Below, in pieces: positions 17,634-25,539 of a stretch of 64,000 bases of DNA. The stretch comes from Armatimonadota bacterium (GTDB taxonomy: Bacteria; Armatimonadota; Zipacnadia; UBA1398; JAKPQA01), in contig JAKPQA010000090.1 of NCBI GenBank assembly GCA_029547025.1, forward strand, positions 1-64,000, in the 5' to 3' direction. Position 1 is the stretch's first letter. Each line of letters begins with the position of its first letter. The position numbers and the translations under genes are program-made. Below the pieces are notes generated by a model that was given only the letters and a program-made list of their open reading frames with translations, was not told where the DNA came from and did no database searches.

Positions 17634-17822
17634 GGGGCGTTTCCGGCCGCTTGGGGCGGTGCTGCCACCGGACGAGCTGGAGTCCATGCGGGTCCGAAGC
17701 GCTGCTCTCCCTTACCATCCACCCCAGCGGCCAGTGGCGCGGCTGGTGGCCGCATGGATACCAGCCCGACTCCATGCCGCCCCTACGCGTTCGGGGTGCC
17801 CGTGAGCGAGGAGGCTGATTCC

Positions 17823-17894
17823 GTGGCGCCGAATAGCGTGTTGTCGGTTCTGGCTCTGCCGGCCGCTTCGCGCCGTTGTCTACCGTCCCGATAA
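17823..17894 (+). CDS. Possible 23-residue leader peptide
   Basis: A GTG start at 17823 has a perfect AGGAGG 7 bases upstream and encodes a 23-residue peptide (MAPNSVLSVLALPAASRR then CLPSR) ending at TAA. The stop lies 14 bases before the ATG of the large fusion gene, whose own ribosome site GGGAG lies in that short gap. I see this as a candidate leader peptide or translational-coupling ORF; it is not recognised by similarity. The remaining bases 17634-17822 show nothing else. Confidence 0.35.
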   Translation: MAPNSVLSVLALPAASRRCLPSR

Positions 17895-17908
17895 GGGTCT
17901 GGGAGTAC

Positions 17909-20900
17909 ATGGAACCCCTACAGATCCTGCGCCAGTTGCCTTTGTTCGCCGATGTGCCTGAACCGCTCCTCGAAGCCATTGCCAGAGGCGCGTCTTGGCG
18001 GCCGGTCGCGGCCGGTGAGGTGGTGGTTGAGGCCGGCGACCCCGGCGACGCGCTCTATGTGATCAACGACGGCACCGTGGAGATACTGGTGCGGACAGCC
18101 GACGGGATCGCGCCCACGCGCGTCGCCACACTCGGTCCCGGCGAGTGCTTCGGCGAGATGGCCCTGCTGACCGGCGAGCCGCGGTCGGCTACGGTGCGCG
18201 CGCTTACCGACACCACGCTGCTGCGAGTGGCTAGCGAGGACTTCAGCCGGCTGGTGGCCGACGTGTCGGTCTACCAGCGGCTGGTCACTCTCCTGTGCTC
18301 GCGCCTGCGCCGGACCGACGTGCAACTGGAGGAGGCCCAGTGGGCCCAGATGGCGCTCAGCCGGCACTTGCAAGGAGCGCACGCCCATGGCGACACCGAG
18401 ATCCATGGCTCGACGCCCGCCTCGCGAGCCTTGAGAGACGCGATCGAGGCGGCCGCAGCAGCCAGTGGCCCCGTTCTCCTCGAAGGGGAAGCCGGTTCTG
18501 GCAAGAGCCTGGCCGCGTCGCTCATCATCGCCAAGAGCGCCCGCGCCGATGGACCGGTCATCTCGATCGATTGCTCAGCGGCCGGTGTGGATGCCGCGTC
18601 CGAGATCTTCGGCCACGAGGCCGGGACGCTGCCCGGGGCCCGGGCGCGCCATCTCGGGGCACTGGAGCTCTGCGACAACGGCACGGTCATTATTGCGGAG
18701 CCGCATCGGTTGCCCACCATGGTGCAGGAGCGGCTGGTCGGCGCCCTGGAGCGGGGCGTGTTCCAGCGGATCGGGGGCGACGAGGAGCTCCCCCTGAACG
18801 CCCGAGTGATCGTCACCCGCCGGATGGAGCCATCGGCGGCGGTGCCCGCGGTGGACCCTGGCATCGAGGCCCTGTTCTCGGGTGGTCACATCCGCGTGCC
18901 TCCACTCCGCGACCGGCGTCGCGACATCCCGCAGCTGGCCGAGGCGCTCATCGAGCGGCACGCGCGGGATCTGCGGCGCCCCAAGCCAGAGCTCGATCCC
19001 GGTGCCATCGAGCGGCTGCTGAGCTACGAATGGCCGGGAAACGTCGAGGAACTCGATAGTGTTCTGCGACGGGCGGTGGCGCTGTTCGCCGATGATCGCA
19101 TCGAGGCCGATCACATACTGATTCACTTGCCGAGCATTAGCGAAGAGGGCCGGGTAGACCTGTTCCGCATCCCCTTCGTCGCCAAGTTTGTTGGCAGCAG
19201 ATGGTATCCCCTGGCCCTGCAGTTGCCGACGGCCGCGGTGCTGGCTCTCATCGTGTTCGAGTGCTTCTTCGGCCCGCAGACTGGGGAGAACATTGCGCTG
19301 ACCTTGACGTGGCCCATCTGGTGGGCGGCCCTGCCGCTGAGCTTCCTCTTCCTGGGCCGCATCTGGTGTACCATTTGTCCATTCTCGCTCCTCAGCTCGG
19401 TGGTGCAGCGGATCGGATGCCTGAACCTGCCGGTGCCGGCGTTCTTCCGCAAGACCGAGATCTGGCCCATGACCGCGCTGTTCGTGTTCCTGACGTGGGC
19501 GGACGAGTACTGGCATTATCCCGACAAGCCGATGTGGACCGGCGCCGTTCTCGGTTCGGTTCTGGCCGGCACGCTGCTGTTCAGCTTCCTGTTCGAGCGC
19601 CGGGTCTGGTGCCGCTACCTCTGCCCGTTAGGAGGCGTCAATGGCGTCTACTCGACGGCGGCTCTGGTGGAGCTGCGCGCGAACACCGACGTCTGCGCCT
19701 ACCACTGCCGCGCGCACGAATGTGTGTCGAAGGAGCCGGGCCGAGCCTGCCCCATGCTCGAGCGCCCGCTCGCGATGGACACGAACCGCAACTGCAACCT
19801 GTGCATGAACTGCGTGAAGCACTGCCCACATGGGGCGATCCACCTGTTCCTGAGGAGGCCCGGGGCCGAGATCTGGCAGATCCGCACGCCCATGTTGTCG
19901 GCCGGAGTGCTGTGTCTGCTCCTGACGGGTACCATGCTCACGCACGGGCTCTGCAAATACGTGGAGTCCCAGGGGAAGCACCTCATCGACGTGCCACCGG
20001 CCACGTGGCTCGGTTTCACGGCCCCGGCCCAGGAGGGCGCGGCCTGGACGGCAACGTACCTGGCGCTGCTGCTGCTGTCGGTCCTCGCCGGCTGCATCGC
20101 GAGCGCGGTGTCGTCGTCGCGGGAGCGGAAGCCGTGGTCGTCGAACCTGGCGCACTATGGCTTGGCCTTCTCGGTGCTGGCGGTGCTGTTTCACATCACG
20201 CTCGAGGGGGGCGAGCTGATGTCCGAGGGGATCCCCATGCTCCTGGGGCTCCTCGCGGGCTGGATCCACATCGCGCCGCCACCGGGTGGCTTCGACCTGT
20301 TCACTCCGTTCCTCGTGCGGGCCGCGCAGGTGGTGCTCGCTCTGGTGGCCACTGGACTCACAGCGGCAACGGTCGTCTACGTGGCTCGCCAGCGGAACGA
20401 TGGTCCGAGCCGGGCCGGCGCCGGCCCGCACGTGGCCCTGGCGCTGATCATGGGGCTCCTGTTCGTCGGTGCGCTGCTGAAGGCGCCCCTGCCGTCTCCC
20501 GCTCCGCCACCCGAAGAACGCAAGCAGGCGCTCGATGAGCCACCAGCAAGCCCGTCCGAACCGCAGGCGGCCGGAGGAGCGCTTGCGGGAGCTACCGAGG
20601 TCCCGCCAACACAGAAGGACGGGGGGCCGGCTGGCGAGTCGCGCGCGCTGGCTCCGTTGGCCGGGCCCTCCAAGGCCGCGCCGGCTGCTGCGTCCGTGCG
20701 TGGGGCCGAGGCGCCCCGGCCGTCGGCTTCGCCCAAAGCCGCTCCGGCCCCGGCGCCCCTCCCGAAAGCCGGTGGCGCGCGATCGGCGACATCGTTGGGC
20801 AGCGGCTCGAGTGCCGCCCCGAGCGTGAAACCAGCGGCCGAGTCGTCGCGGAGGCCCACTCCGGCCCCGGCGCGTAACGGCGGGGGAGTGCCCGCACCCC

Positions 20901-20965
20901 GCGGAGGAACCGTCCGCAGCGTGGGAGACGAAGCGGCGCTGGACCAGGTCATCCCCACTCAGTAG
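17909..20965 (+). CDS. Fusion: cyclic-nucleotide sensor, AAA+ sigma-54-activator-like domain, NapH/NosR-like membrane polyferredoxin
   Basis: This 1018-residue protein joins domains that are usually separate. Residues about 5-130 are a CRP-type cyclic-nucleotide-binding domain (GECFGEMALLTGEPRSATV, 79-97). Residues about 165-410 are an enhancer-binding AAA+ domain with Walker A GEAGSGKS (193-200), but the sigma-54 loop GAFTGA reads GTLPGA (239-244), the Walker B acid pair reads AE (263-264), and WPGNVEEL (375-382) is kept. From about 430 the protein is integral membrane, with CTICP (487-491), WCRYLCP (567-573) and a ferredoxin motif CxxCxxCxxxCP (629-640), as in NapH, NosR or CcoG, then further membrane helices. 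About 150 Pro/Ala-rich residues form the tail. No DNA-binding helix-turn-helix was found. I infer a membrane redox protein gated by nucleotide or ATP rather than a transcription factor. The ATG at 17909 has GGGAG close upstream. Confidence 0.85.
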   Translation: MEPLQILRQLPLFADVPEPLLEAIARGASWRPVAAGEVVVEAGDPGDALYVINDGTVEILVRTADGIAPTRVATLGPGECFGEMALLTGEPRSATVRALTDTTLLRVASEDFSRLVADVSVYQRLVTLLCSRLRRTDVQLEEAQWAQMALSRHLQGAHAHGDTEIHGSTPASRALRDAIEAAAAASGPVLLEGEAGSGKSLAASLIIAKSARADGPVISIDCSAAGVDAASEIFGHEAGTLPGARARHLGALELCDNGTVIIAEPHRLPTMVQERLVGALERGVFQRIGGDEELPLNARVIVTRRMEPSAAVPAVDPGIEALFSGGHIRVPPLRDRRRDIPQLAEALIERHARDLRRPKPELDPGAIERLLSYEWPGNVEELDSVLRRAVALFADDRIEADHILIHLPSISEEGRVDLFRIPFVAKFVGSRWYPLALQLPTAAVLALIVFECFFGPQTGENIALTLTWPIWWAALPLSFLFLGRIWCTICPFSLLSSVVQRIGCLNLPVPAFFRKTEIWPMTALFVFLTWADEYWHYPDKPMWTGAVLGSVLAGTLLFSFLFERRVWCRYLCPLGGVNGVYSTAALVELRANTDVCAYHCRAHECVSKEPGRACPMLERPLAMDTNRNCNLCMNCVKHCPHGAIHLFLRRPGAEIWQIRTPMLSAGVLCLLLTGTMLTHGLCKYVESQGKHLIDVPPATWLGFTAPAQEGAAWTATYLALLLLSVLAGCIASAVSSSRERKPWSSNLAHYGLAFSVLAVLFHITLEGGELMSEGIPMLLGLLAGWIHIAPPPGGFDLFTPFLVRAAQVVLALVATGLTAATVVYVARQRNDGPSRAGAGPHVALALIMGLLFVGALLKAPLPSPAPPPEERKQALDEPPASPSEPQAAGGALAGATEVPPTQKDGGPAGESRALAPLAGPSKAAPAAASVRGAEAPRPSASPKAAPAPAPLPKAGGARSATSLGSGSSAAPSVKPAAESSRRPTPAPARNGGGVPAPRGGTVRSVGDEAALDQVIPTQ

Positions 20966-21093
20966 GGCAGGGAACTCGCGCCAGGCGCCTCGCGTTGGTA
21001 ATGGTGAACGGGGTCAGGGGACGCTGAGAGGTGACGGGTGCCCTGGTGGATAGAGAGCGACCGGACCCCTGGCGGAGCACTCGCTCTGATCGA

Positions 21094-21128
21094 ACAGGGC
21101 CGGAGGGGACGCACGCCTCCGGCCCTGT
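21094..21128. terminator. Bidirectional hairpin terminator
   Basis: ACAGGGCCGGAGG and CCTCCGGCCCTGT form a perfect 13-bp stem with a 9-base loop between the convergent fusion gene (ends 20965) and the Tat TIM-barrel gene (ends 21153). It lacks T tracts but is the strongest stem in the gap. Confidence 0.6.
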
Positions 21129-21152
21129 GCTGTGTCTACGACTACCGGCCGA

Positions 21153-22043
21153 CTACAGGCTCACGAGCATGCGCAGGTTCACCAGACATCGCCGGATGCA
21201 CTCGATGGGCGGATAGGCATAGCTCTCCTGCTCGACGATGAACCACTCCGTGCCGCCGGTGGTGCGGCAGACGCGGATGATGTCGCGCCAGGGGATGTTG
21301 CCCTCGCCCACGAGCGCCTCACCATTGGTGGGCGAAAACTCCTTCATATGCACCGTGAGTGCCCGCCCCGGGTACTTCTCGAGGAAAGGCAGAGCGCTGG
21401 CGCCACCGATCATGGCGTTGCCCGTATCGAACTGCATCACGACCCGCTGACGCGTGTTCCCGAAGAACGCATCCCACGGCAACGTGCCATCGGGGAACTT
21501 CTGGAACTCCATGGTGTGATTGTGGTAGCCGGTGTACATCCCCAGGGGCTGCAGCTTGGCCGCGATCTCGTTGAAGATCCCTGCGGTCCTCTCCCACGCG
21601 GCTTTGTCGGCCGTGTACTGGCCGCCCAGTCCCGGTACGATGAGAAACTTGTTCCCGATGGTCTTGTGGAACTCGATCGACTTCTCCAGCTCGTCGCCGA
21701 GCAGCGTCTCGAGGCCGACATGCGAACCCGCGACCCGGAGGCCGTTGTCGTCGAGCATGGTGCGGAGCTCTTGGGCCGATCGGCCGTAGTACCCCGCGAA
21801 CTCAACGCCCTCGTAGCCCATCTGGCTGACGGCCTTGAGGACGCCGGGCAGATCCTTGGCGCAGTCGTCGCGGACCGAGTAGAGCTGCACGGCGATGGGA
21901 ATGCGTCGGCGGCACCGAGTTGCGCATGGGCCGGCGGCGAGGACCTGCTTCGCAGCTCCCAGCAGCCCAATGCTGGTTCCCGCCACCAGCGCATCGCGCA
22001 GGAACGCCCGGCGCGTGCTTTGTGGCTGATCGTGATCGCCCAT
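21153..22043 (-). CDS. Tat-exported sugar phosphate isomerase/epimerase-like TIM-barrel protein
   Basis: This 296-residue protein has a twin-arginine signal (STRRAFLRDALVAGTSIG) and then an AP-endonuclease-2-type TIM barrel starting IPIAVQLYSVRDDCAKD. Metal and substrate residues of the family are visible: GVEFAGYYG, the YHNHTMEF motif, QFDTGNAM and EQESY near the C-terminus. Members isomerise or epimerise sugars or inositol derivatives. Export is unusual for such an enzyme and suggests action on periplasmic sugars. The ATG at 22043 is preferred, with GGGGGAG 8 bases upstream. It lies 43 bases downstream of a cytosolic paralogue with clear similarity throughout, so the pair is a tandem duplication. 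Confidence 0.88.
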   Translation of the reverse strand: MGDHDQPQSTRRAFLRDALVAGTSIGLLGAAKQVLAAGPCATRCRRRIPIAVQLYSVRDDCAKDLPGVLKAVSQMGYEGVEFAGYYGRSAQELRTMLDDNGLRVAGSHVGLETLLGDELEKSIEFHKTIGNKFLIVPGLGGQYTADKAAWERTAGIFNEIAAKLQPLGMYTGYHNHTMEFQKFPDGTLPWDAFFGNTRQRVVMQFDTGNAMIGGASALPFLEKYPGRALTVHMKEFSPTNGEALVGEGNIPWRDIIRVCRTTGGTEWFIVEQESYAYPPIECIRRCLVNLRMLVSL

Positions 22044-22086
22044 GGTTGTCACTCCCCCTACAGGCGCCGGGCCGGGGTCCGGCCCG

Positions 22087-22839
22087 CTACTTGCCCATTT
22101 TCCTCAGGTTCTCGAGGCACCTGGCCACGCACTCGAGCGGCGGGAAAGCATAGCTCTCCTGTTCCACAATGTACCACTCGGTGCCCCCGACGGTCTCGGC
22201 CAGTCTGAATGCCTCTTCCCATCGCACATCGCCCTCGCCGATGAGCGCCTGGTCGTTGGTGGCCGAGAACTCCTTGAGATGGAGCGTGGTGGAACGGCCC
22301 GGGTATTTCCCGATGTACGGCTCGGCGTGCGTGCCGCCATGAAGGGCATTGCCGAGGTCGAGCTGCATGATGACGTCGGCACAGGTGTTGCTGAAGAACA
22401 CGTCCCACGGGATCTCCCCGCCCACAGGTGTCCACTCGATGTGGTGGTTGTGGTACCCGGTCTTGAGCCCGTGGGGCTTCAGGTGCGCCGCGATCTCGTT
22501 GAACATGTCCGCCGTTCTGCGCCAGCCGTCGGCATCGGGGCGGTACTCCTCGGGGATCCACGGAACCACCGGGTACTTGCTGCCGAGCTCGAGGTGGAAG
22601 TCGATGGTCGCCTGCAGTTGGTCGCCCATAAGGGTGTCCATGCCCACGTGGGCACCCACGGGCACCAGACCCAGGTCACCGCAGATCTTCTTGAGCTCCT
22701 TGGCCGAGAGTCCGTGATAGCCAGCGAACTCGACGCCATCGTAGCCCATCTTGGCTACGGCCTCCAAACAGCCGGGGAAGTCCTTCGCGCAGTCATCGCG
22801 GATCGAGTAGAGCTGGAGAGCGATGGGGATTCTGGCCAT
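22087..22839 (-). CDS. Cytosolic sugar phosphate isomerase/epimerase-like TIM-barrel protein
   Basis: This 250-residue protein starts MARIPIALQLYSIRDDCAKD without a signal peptide, and aligns end to end with the exported neighbour: GVEFAGYHG, GYHNHHIEW, QLDLGNALHGG, LHLKEFSATND and EQESYAFPP. The metal-binding His, Asp and Glu positions of the family are kept. It may work on the same sugar as the exported copy, in the cytosol. The ATG at 22839 has GAGGAGG 6 bases upstream. A strong hairpin at 22874-22903 separates it from the upstream ArsM-like gene, so its own promoter or attenuation is possible. Confidence 0.88.
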   Translation of the reverse strand: MARIPIALQLYSIRDDCAKDFPGCLEAVAKMGYDGVEFAGYHGLSAKELKKICGDLGLVPVGAHVGMDTLMGDQLQATIDFHLELGSKYPVVPWIPEEYRPDADGWRRTADMFNEIAAHLKPHGLKTGYHNHHIEWTPVGGEIPWDVFFSNTCADVIMQLDLGNALHGGTHAEPYIGKYPGRSTTLHLKEFSATNDQALIGEGDVRWEEAFRLAETVGGTEWYIVEQESYAFPPLECVARCLENLRKMGK

Positions 22840-22873
22840 GCTGGCCTCCTCTGGTCGCGGGTAGTCAATGGAT

Positions 22874-22903
22874 CGCGGCAGCCCGACAGCCGGGCTTGCC
22901 GCG
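22874..22903 (-). terminator. Hairpin between ArsM-like gene and TIM-barrel gene
   Basis: CGCGGC-AGCCCG and CGGGCT-GCCGCG form a 12-bp stem with one bulged T and a 5-base loop. It lies about 100 bases after the ArsM-like stop and 35 bases before the TIM-barrel start, so it may end the first transcript or act as an attenuator for the second. Confidence 0.55.
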
Positions 22904-22999
22904 GGGCAGTGCCGGGTACACAGGTTCCGCGGGGTGCCCGTCGAGCCCTTCCCGTCCGGCCCGCGTTGTGCGGCACGGAGTGGGGGGGAGCTCAAGGCA

Positions 23000-24235
23000 C
23001 TAGCGGCGAGCACCGTCTCGGCCACCGCCTGGCCCCTTGGTGACCGGGCACGCCGCCTGCCGGCCCGTTTTGGCCATGTGCTCCAGGGCCTCCTGCATCG
23101 AGATCCGGTAGACCTCGTACCGGCTGGCGTCCTCGAACACGGTGCGAGCTGTGCTCTCTGCCTCCTCGTAGCTCTCGAAGTAGCCGCGGTAGCGATGGGT
23201 CACGCGGGCTTGCCGGCGGACCCGGCCGTCGGGGGTCAGCCAGACGGCTCGAGCGGCATAGGCTTCTCCCGTAGCGCCGGCCGCTGGCGGCGGCACTGCC
23301 GCAGCCGACCTCGTGAGGCCCTTGGTCTCGGAGGGGCTTCGCGTGGACGGATGCGCCGGATCCCACAGCGGGGCCTGCTCATCGGGGACCTCCTCCGGAG
23401 GCTCCAGGTTGGCGAACATCCCCAGGTACGGCGGCCGCTGGTAGACGCCGAAGGTCTTCTTGCACACCGCGAAGCGCTGGCCACGGCGGATTACGTGGCC
23501 ATCGTCGTCTTCCACGACCTTGAACGGTCCGAGATAGACCACGGCCTGCAGACCATCGCGGCAAATACCCTCCTTGCCCTTGTGGGCCATGATCGCGATC
23601 CGGCGGCATTCGATGCCCTCGAAGACGGCGTCGGGCTCATCGGGCCAGTGCTCGATGGTCAGTCCGTGGAACTTGGCATCCTCCATGGCTGATAGGAGCT
23701 CGAGCTCCTGCATCACGGCCGGCATCGCGGGATCAGCGGCCAGGCGAGCGGGCAACGGTTCGTCGGACACCGCATCATACAGCACGCACGTGCCGCCCCG
23801 GCGCAGGACGCGGTAGAGCTCCTCGATGGCGTGTCGGCGCTCTGCCGGCGGGACACGCCCGAGCACACCTATCGCGATAACCGTATCGGCCGATTCGGCG
23901 GGGATGATCGGGTTCGCTTGGGCGTGCGCTCGAGCTTCCTCGATGACGTCACGCGCTTCGGCCAGGCTTCTGGGTGGCGTCGCCGCCAGTTGAGCCTCGG
24001 CCCGGACTACATCGGTGGAGAGATCACCCGGAGCCGCCCGGAACACCGTGGCCTTGCCGGCCAAGACGGCCGAGAGATGGCGCTCGGCCTCCGCCGTGCA
24101 TGCGGCGACGCGGACCGAACCCCGGGCCCCGGCGGCCTCGGCCGCGGCCAATGCGATGGGGGCAGGGTCATCGGCCAAGACGATGACATCGTCGCCGGCA
24201 CCAATCGTGTCGCGTGCCACCAGGCTCCAGCTCAC
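23000..24235 (-). CDS. ArsM-like SAM-dependent methyltransferase, N-terminally short with extra C-terminal domain
   Basis: This 411-residue protein resembles a subfamily of arsenite methyltransferases. The central part ADTVIAIGVLGRVPP then ELYRVLRRGG and DAVSDEPLPARL matches the post-I region. The second half has VVYLGPFKVVEDDDGH, RRGQRFAVC and a SETKG segment, as in the long C-terminal region of ArsM-like proteins of anaerobes. The SAM-binding motif I is reduced to DTIGAGDD at residues 9-16 and the usual N-terminal region before it is missing. The terminal Cys cluster expected after ETKG is replaced by about 100 residues of another domain. Function as a true arsenite methyltransferase is therefore uncertain. 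GTG 24235 overlaps the lipoyl-protein stop (GTGA). Confidence 0.72.
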   Translation of the reverse strand: MSWSLVARDTIGAGDDVIVLADDPAPIALAAAEAAGARGSVRVAACTAEAERHLSAVLAGKATVFRAAPGDLSTDVVRAEAQLAATPPRSLAEARDVIEEARAHAQANPIIPAESADTVIAIGVLGRVPPAERRHAIEELYRVLRRGGTCVLYDAVSDEPLPARLAADPAMPAVMQELELLSAMEDAKFHGLTIEHWPDEPDAVFEGIECRRIAIMAHKGKEGICRDGLQAVVYLGPFKVVEDDDGHVIRRGQRFAVCKKTFGVYQRPPYLGMFANLEPPEEVPDEQAPLWDPAHPSTRSPSETKGLTRSAAAVPPPAAGATGEAYAARAVWLTPDGRVRRQARVTHRYRGYFESYEEAESTARTVFEDASRYEVYRISMQEALEHMAKTGRQAACPVTKGPGGGRDGARR

Positions 24236-24489
24236 ACCGGTTCGCCTCCCGCGGCTTCGATGGTGCCCAACACTTGGCCGGGACTGATAGGCGTGTCCTC
24301 GGGCACGAGCACCTCTGCGAGCACACCGGCGCACGGGGCCTCCAGCGTGATCGTCGCCTTGTCCGTGTCATAGTCGAGTAGGTCGTCACCGGCTTCCACC
24401 CGGTCGCCGGCGCGCTTGTACCAATACCCGAGCACCGCCGTGCACTCCGTCTCGTGGTCGGGGGCTCGCACCTCGATGCGCTCTCCCAT
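24232..24489 (-). CDS. Free-standing lipoyl/biotinyl-domain protein
   Basis: This protein of about 85 residues is a single biotin/lipoyl-attachment domain. The hairpin DYDTDKATITLEAPCAG holds the modification lysine in the DTDKA context typical of lipoylated E2 domains, and LVPEDTPISPGQVLGTI closes the barrel. There is no catalytic or partner-binding domain. It sits between an aquaglyceroporin and an ArsM-like gene and overlaps the latter by GTGA, so they are surely co-translated. A lipoyl dithiol is a classical ligand of arsenite, which makes a thiol-donor or carrier role imaginable, but that is inference. The ATG at 24489 with GGAG 11 bases upstream is preferred; an in-frame GTG at 24540 would add 17 residues and overlap the aquaporin gene. 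Confidence 0.8.
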   Translation of the reverse strand: MGERIEVRAPDHETECTAVLGYWYKRAGDRVEAGDDLLDYDTDKATITLEAPCAGVLAEVLVPEDTPISPGQVLGTIEAAGGEPV

Positions 24490-24520
24490 GTCGAGCGTCA
24501 CTCCATTCGCGTGGTATGGG

Positions 24521-25345
24521 TCACTGGGCTTGGAGTCCACTCTCGGGCAGACCCGGCCGGATCAGGAGCTCATAGGCACCCGCCCCGACCATGGCTCTGA
24601 CGATGGGCGCGACGATGTAGACATCGAGAAACCCGCCCCCGGCGCCCGGTATGGCGATGGGACCCCACCCGAGGAAGTATGAGACGAGTCGAGGCCCGAA
24701 GTCACGAGCCGGGTTCAGGCCGGCCTGCGTGAGGGGAGCCACAATCGAGATCACGATCGAGACCGTCAGGCCGATGAACGTGGCCACGCTAGTACCCATC
24801 GGACGGCTAGGATTGCGGGTGTCCACCAAGGCGAAGATGAAGAAGGCCAGAAACGCGGTGCCGACCATCTCGCCAGCGAACGCCTGAAGACGAGAGACCG
24901 TGGCATAGGCTTCTGGCGTCGTGCCGGCCGTGGCCGGGTTCGGGAAGTACTCCCCGTACATCATGGCCGAGAGCTCACTGCCCGGGGCGCCGCGCGTGAT
25001 GCCCTTGTCGGATTCGTACTGGGCGATGAAGCCGCAGAAGAGGCTGTACAGCAGAAGGGCTCCCACGATGGCTCCCAGGAGCTGGGACGCCACAAAAGCG
25101 GGAACCTTGCGCCACGGAAAGCCTCGGTAGGCGGCCATGGCGATGCTGACGGCCGGGTTCATGTGGGCCCCGCTCAGGGCGCCCGTGGCGTAAGTGGCCA
25201 CCCCCCAGACCACGGCCACCTGCCAGACCCCTTACTGAGCGCCGCACGCGACGGCTGCATGGACGGACCCGACGCCGAAGAAGACAAGGATGAACGTGCC
25301 CAGAGCCTCGGCGATGCACTGCCGGGCCAAGCGGATCTCCCTCAT
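24521..25345 (-). pseudogene. Aquaglyceroporin (MIP/GlpF family) interrupted by an in-frame TAA
   Basis: From ATG 25345 the frame encodes a typical MIP first helix (RLARQCIAEALGTFILVFFG), reaches ACGAQ and then TAA at 25232-25234 (codon 38). The same frame continues without shift as GVWQVAVVWGVATYATG and the pore motifs SGAHMNPAVS and GLNPARD, to the stop at 24521; without the TAA it would be a normal 273-residue channel. Members conduct glycerol, water, and in AqpS-type cases arsenite. The stop removes helix 1 unless translation restarts at the GTG at 25219. It may be a recent nonsense mutation, a sequencing error, or readthrough. All else looks intact, so decay would be recent. It is the first gene of the lipoyl/ArsM-like cassette. 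Confidence 0.8.
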
Positions 25346-25394
25346 GTGTCACCTGCGAGGGATGAGGTCCGTCCCAGCCGTCGAGGGACGCTCC

Positions 25395-25420
25395 GATATT
25401 CCCATGCTACTGAGAATATC
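25395..25420. promoter_or_regulatory. Candidate operator between aquaglyceroporin and yhaO-like genes
   Basis: GATATTC and GAATATC form a perfect 7-bp inverted repeat with 12 bases between, in the AT-richest spot of the divergent 194-base gap. On the minus strand TTTATA and TAGCAT, 17 bases apart, overlap it as a possible weak promoter for the aquaporin cassette. A dimeric repressor site is plausible; no regulator is encoded nearby. Confidence 0.35.
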
Positions 25421-25539
25421 CGACTGTATAAAGCGTCGGCAGGACTCTGCGGCGCTGTGCTGCGGTCGCCCCGAACAGGAGGATCCTGACGTGCTCTGGT
25501 GCAACACTCCCCGGGGTAACCCGCGGAGGGGACTGGCGA

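Noticed and set aside
17909-20965. Calling the fusion protein a sigma-54 transcription activator
   Set aside because: The GAFTGA loop and Walker B acid are changed, and no helix-turn-helix is present.
24521-25219. Taking the aquaporin as a normal gene starting at GTG 25219
   Set aside because: The same frame upstream encodes the missing first helix from ATG 25345, interrupted only by TAA, so the shorter version is a remnant.
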